Below are positions 59,519 to 64,000 of a stretch of 64,000 nt of DNA, piece by piece; within the stretch, counting starts at the first letter, position 1; each line of letters begins with the position of its first letter. Source of the DNA: Tulasnella sp. 424 (taxonomy: Eukaryota > Basidiomycota > Agaricomycetes > Cantharellales > Tulasnellaceae); NCBI GenBank assembly GCA_019633425.1, contig WSUB01000176.1, forward strand, positions 18,752 to 82,751, in the 5' to 3' direction. Below the pieces are notes generated by a model. That model was given only the letters and a program-made list of their open reading frames with translations. It ran no database searches and was not told the DNA's origin. Position numbers and translations under genes: made by a program.

Positions 59519-62500
59519 TTACTTGGACAGTACGATCTTCTTGATCATTCCTGTTCCGAGCCTCTCAATCTCAGCCAGGACGGCCCTTTCGTTCAGAGTG
59601 ACCAAAGGTTTCTGTAAATCAAAGTCATTGATTAATCCATTTATGCCAGCGGGCTGTCGTTAATTACCTTAGGATCGACCTTCTTAATGGGCGTCGATGA
59701 GTATCCTGCCAAGGCCCTAAATGTCCTTTCTTCTTTGACGTGTGGGTTCCACATCCCAGCGATAATAGTACCTCCAAAAGGATCGAAAAAGAACAGTGCA
59801 GTGTCCGCGTAGATCCGCTTAGTGTTGGTAGAATGAGTTAGCTGAGTCGAGATAAATATCTTGAAACTCAAATATAGGTTTTACCTTCAAATCATCGAAT
59901 AACATTCCTGCCGGATCAAATCCGACTTTCGGAGCCGTAAGTTCTCCAACACGAGACATCGAGACATCACCGTCCTCCGCCTTTGACCACGCATCCGGAT
60001 CGAACTGCACGTTCTGATAGTATCTCGAATGCGTCGATGGCTTCAAGTGGATGACAAAGTCATAGTCGTCCAGCGGGTGAATGAATAGATCCTAAATGGT
60101 TTGAGAAACAGTCAGGACTTCCCCTATCCTTCGCTACGCTCTCAGTGCGGCTGACCTTTACGGCCAGATTTCCGTCATCCATCCCGGAGCACAAGTACTG
60201 CCATGTTGCCGCAGCCACCTGCCGTATACGAGCTGGTATAGAGGCTTTGGGACCTAGCACAGGACCGAACGCTATTCCAGCAGGGTCCTTCTCCGTGGCA
60301 ATTACCCATCCGGCCTCCCCAAGCTTCTCCTTGAACAGTCTATCGACCTTCTCCCTTTTATCCTGCGGGAACGCAACTGCCTTTCCAGGTTCCGCGCCAG
60401 CCGCAGTGTATAATGGTACGTGTAACGGCAATTCCCTATAGTCCCACTCCTTCAACAGCCTCACCACCCGAGCGAACCCGGTCTGACCTGTTGCGGGAAC
60501 ACCAAAAGCTCCAGGACAGAGATAAACGTATGCGCAAAGTAGCTCGACTGTCTCTTCAGGAACGTAGGGGAGGAGTAGATGGGCTGCTAACCATCTCTTC
60601 GCGAGTCTCGTCGTAACTCCGTACGAAGGTGTTCTGTGTTGAGTTGCGGCGATGGCGTTGTGGTGTTGCGGTCCGTGAACGAACTTTCTCTGATGCAGTG
60701 CCAGAGCTTTCTTCGCCTCGTCCTTCGAAACAGCGTACTCCTGTGGGATGGTCCAGTTCTTGCCTTTTGGTGCGACCAACCTCTTCAAGAGAGTCTCCTC
60801 CACCTCGCAGTAGATCCGAGCGCGGACGGCGAAGCCCGAAGGAGTAACCAACTCCAGACTGCAATTGTCCTCGATCACACTTGCGTCCTCATCCAGCGCA
60901 ATTGCCACGTGGGTGGCGGCTCGTTTGGCCTTGAGCCTCCTCGCTATCGTCTCCAAGAATGCGAGTTTGAGCTTCTGGATGGCTGCAAGGTCTTCGGGCC
61001 ACCTCGGGGATTGTTCGTATTGAAGGATGACGTCGATGCCCGGCAAATACGTCGCGCAGCTGGGGAGATTTGGAGCATGAGGTATCGGAGCGAAGATAGC
61101 GGTGTTCCGCAAGATGTCCGAGACGGGGGCGACGTGTGATAGTGACAGTGGCACGTCGTTCTCGTCGATATCCTTGATAGCCTTGACCAGCTCGTCAAAC
61201 GCAGCCAACGCAGCTCTCGTCCCGCCCTTCACACCTACAGCGGGGAAGGCGTCCGAGAGTGCCGTGGGCGGAACGAGCAAACTGTCAAAGGCCGGTTGAA
61301 ACGCCCGAACGTCGGTTTTTGAGATCCCAAAGTGGTACTCGAGGACGTATTGAACGACCGATAGGGGTATGTTCATCTTCTCATCCTGGCTCTTCACCTC
61401 CCACACAACGCTCTCCTGGATAGCCCCGTCCTTGAACCTCCGCAATTCGGCTTTGGGACCCCAGAAGGCGCGGAATTCTGCGCAGGCTTCTTCGTCCGAC
61501 GCTGGTGGGCCGTGGTCTACCAGTCTGGACGCTTCCGAGGGGTTGAGAATGAGGCCGATGTCGATTGAAGTGGGAGGAGCTGGCGAGGGGTGGTCGAGGG
61601 AGCATGATGGCGACGCAGCGTGGAGGATGACGCAGTGCGTTGCACGGGTGCCGAGGGCGCGTGCGATCGTCGAAGAAAGTGAGTAGAGAAGAGCGTTGGT
61701 GCGTGATCCATGTTCGAGAACGTCCCACGGAGACTCGGATCGAGGTTTAGCCCTCTCGATGTTCACTCTAAAATCGGAAGAATATGAGATTCCTTGTTTG
61801 CAGTTTTGATAATTGCCATCGAAGCGTACCGCAAGACCGTATCAAACCTCGAAGGCAAGTCTCGCAAGTCCTTCATAAACGTCGAGTCAAAAGCGCCTTC
61901 ATCTTGGTTAAGAGCATCCATGGTGATTTTTGCATCGCGTTGAAGCTGTGAAACCACGAGAGGTGAGTCGAAAAATCCGAAAAGATCTTGCAAAATGGGG
62001 GAACGGACCATCTTCAGCGACCCTAACGGAACACCAGACAAGAAGTTGTATGTTGTCGTCGGGTCGATGAAAGTTGCGGCATGATGGGATGGAAACTCTG
62101 CAGAGGGGAACTGGAGTCCTGAGCCGCGTTAATTCATGTTCGAAAGTCGGAACGGGCTTGACGCCTTACCTGCAACTCTGCCGTAGCTTTCATGTATACT
62201 GGCTGAGATTCGAAATCATGATGTGCTACGGCCGGGTCGGTCAGTTACAATGAGAGGTACCGTGCACTTTGCTGCTTGTGAAGCTCACCCAAGAAATCTA
62301 GGGCACCGCGGAACAACTGGTACGAGCTCAACCCTCGACCGAGAGGTTTTCTGTTTCCTCTGTTCTTCCCATTATCCCCGAATACCAAATACCCCAGAAG
62401 AAACCCCCACCACTCCCCGCCGACAAATTCGAACCCATGAACCACCCTCTTCCCACTTGCACTATATCCTCTCTGATTCGCCCAGACGCGGAGGAGGGAA

Positions 62501-63808
62501 AGAGCCTGCGGGAACGCGTCGATTTGCGTCTTGAAAGAGTGGATGGAGAGAAGGTGGGCGGAAGGGGTGTATGCTTGGAGCAAGGCGTTGTTGTACGTAG
62601 GTGTTGGTTGGTTGGTTTCTGATGAGGTGACTCGGAGATTAGAATGGGAGGGGGAAAGACGGGAAAGTGAGATGGGACTTGTAGAGGGGTCGAGAGCGAG
62701 GTGGATGCGGATGCTGGCTTTGGATTTCGTGAAGTCGGTCGCGGATCCAGCTGTAGGATCGAGGGAGGGAGTGGAGGTTAGGTCGATAATCTGCAGGTGC
62801 CAGTTCTGATATGACACTGACTTGGATTTGGTCTAAGCACCAGATAAGATCTTCGAAGGTCGCCTTGCGGGCAGTCGTAAGACAAGCCTAGGGAGAGGGT
62901 TTTGGATTGCTTGATGCCTGCCGCCACTGCGGCGAGATAGTACGCCCTCTTGTGAAAGAAGCGGGCATTGAGGTAGTCTTTCTCGTTGAAAAGACCCTAA
63001 GTAACGGATATGTTAGCGTAAGAAAGGAGACGAAAAGACGTGTTCGGGGATCCTACGGGCGGCATTGTCAGTGTAAGGTCCACATTGAAACCTTCACCAT
63101 CCTTGGCCATAACCGAAAGCTTGTTAGCCCAGCTTCCAGTAACTTTGATATCCGCGGGTCGTTCAAAGCCGACTTTGAACTTGGCCTCCGCCGTCGGAGC
63201 CGGCGCAGGCCAGGGGACTGAAACCCCATGAGTTTTAAGAGGTGCGGCGGCGGCTAACGGGAGAGTCGCGGGTATGGAAGCAAGGTTGGTGAGGATGGAG
63301 TGCAGCTCGAACAAGCACTTCTCGAGCGGTGGTAAGTGAGATTGTTTTGGTGTCACTGTTGGTAGCAGCGCATCCAGCTGTTCGAACGAACTAGGTTCAG
63401 TCAATGGGCACACAAAAAGCGAGTGGAACGTACCTGTAGTTTGAACGAGTTGGACCTGAACAAATCTGCGGCTTCTTTAATCATCCTGATTTCTTGCATC
63501 GTCGGGGCTCGGAATGCGGTGGGCTTCGCCGGCGAGGAATTGGTCCGACCTCCATGGCCGCGCACGTTCTCGTCCTCTTCCGCTTCTCCATCCGTTTCTT
63601 CCTCGTCGCTGTCCTCGACGTTACTTCCGTCATCCTCTGAGTCCTCACTGGTGGCCGATTCGTCAAAGTTTCCCCTTGCGATATTCACGGTGTCCATCCC
63701 ATCGTCACTGATTGCTTGGTCGTCCTCTTCTTGTTGAAGTACTTTTGACCTCTTAATAGGTTGAGCTATAGCCGTTACTGAGCCATTGTGTTTCCTTTTC
63801 AAGCTCAT
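59519..63808 (-). CDS. UTP22: U3 snoRNP-associated protein UTP22 / Nrap
   Basis: Minus-strand exons: 63808-63434, 63377-63057, 62996-62822, 62750-62289, 62225-62170, 62110-61830, 61767-60156, 60091-59885, 59817-59668 and 59611-59519; 1243 residues in one frame. It is a nucleolar component of the small-subunit processome, needed for pre-rRNA cleavage; it has nucleotidyltransferase-like folds without known catalysis. An acidic N-terminus (DESATSEDSEDD) follows the start MSLKRKHN. Family landmarks: LFNEKDYLNARFFHKRAYYL, SYDCPQGDLRR, SIHSFKTQIDAFPQALSLLR, FWGPKAELRRFKDGAIQESV, PLDDYDFVIHLKPS and FFFDPFGGTIIAGMWNP. An in-frame ATG at 63844 would add 12 residues; 63808 was chosen because MSLKRK is the familiar start. 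The intron between exons 3 and 4 has a GTCAGT donor and is the least sure. Confidence 0.93.
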
Positions 63809-64000
63809 TTCCTGGCCACAGCGTAGCTTGGACCAGGTCTCCACATCAAAAATGAAAAATGCTATCTCGCGATGGCTCTATTTGTTCGTTCCCCTGTTCG
63901 TTTTCGACGTTTGTTTCGACGCTCCTAAGTTCGCTCCTGCCTCCCTTATCGGTTGCATTTTTGCTGGGTCTTTCTCTTTAATTGAACTCTGTTTCTGGTC
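63809..64000. other. upstream of UTP22
   Basis: Short AT- and T-rich stretch to the window edge, presumably the UTP22 promoter. No gene seen. Confidence 0.5.

Overview
The window is nuclear DNA of a filamentous basidiomycete, most likely a mushroom-forming Agaricomycete. The genes are split by many short introns (about 46-130 nt, mostly 50-75) with ordinary GT-AG borders. Two gene types point to fungi: a sphingolipid C9-methyltransferase and thaumatin-like proteins. A third, protein kinases with an HGDLKSxN catalytic loop, is a type I associate with Agaricomycetes. Exon borders were read by eye from frame continuity, splice consensus and comparison among the paralogues inside the window. Most are consistent to the base, but none is backed by RNA data.

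Left part (1-18 kb): the 5' end of UBA2 (SUMO-activating enzyme, runs off the left edge), then four full kinase-TPR fusion genes in two head-to-head pairs (1533-7597 and 11837-17945), with truncated relics of two further members (1282-1530 and 28.4-28.7 kb). A thaumatin-like gene (9803-11246) lies between the pairs. The kinase-TPR proteins carry a small N-terminal exon, a kinase domain with most catalytic residues, and 6 to 12 very similar 40-residue TPR units.

Middle (18-36 kb): a duplicated pair of thaumatin-like genes (19566-21058 and 22987-24492) inside a roughly 2.4-kb segmental duplication. Then come five single-copy housekeeping-type loci: the C9-methyltransferase, eIF3 subunit l, a GTPBP1/2-like protein without a GTPase domain, and mitochondrial Mn superoxide dismutase (SOD2), with one TPR relic among them.

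Right part (36-64 kb): a tandem array of seven copies (A-G) of a four-exon gene family that I do not recognise, plus an eighth exon-1 stub. B, E and F are intact. A and C have nonsense codons, D has an exon-1 frameshift and G is badly broken. Two intergenic stretches of the array carry copies of the SOD2 promoter and start region, so the array grew from a segment that began inside SOD2 exon 1. The window closes with the pre-rRNA processing gene UTP22/Nrap on the minus strand.

The housekeeping genes look ordinary and intact. The interest lies in two multi-copy, rapidly changing families: the kinase-TPR fusions, which may be sensor or signalling proteins, and the uncharacterised tandem array.
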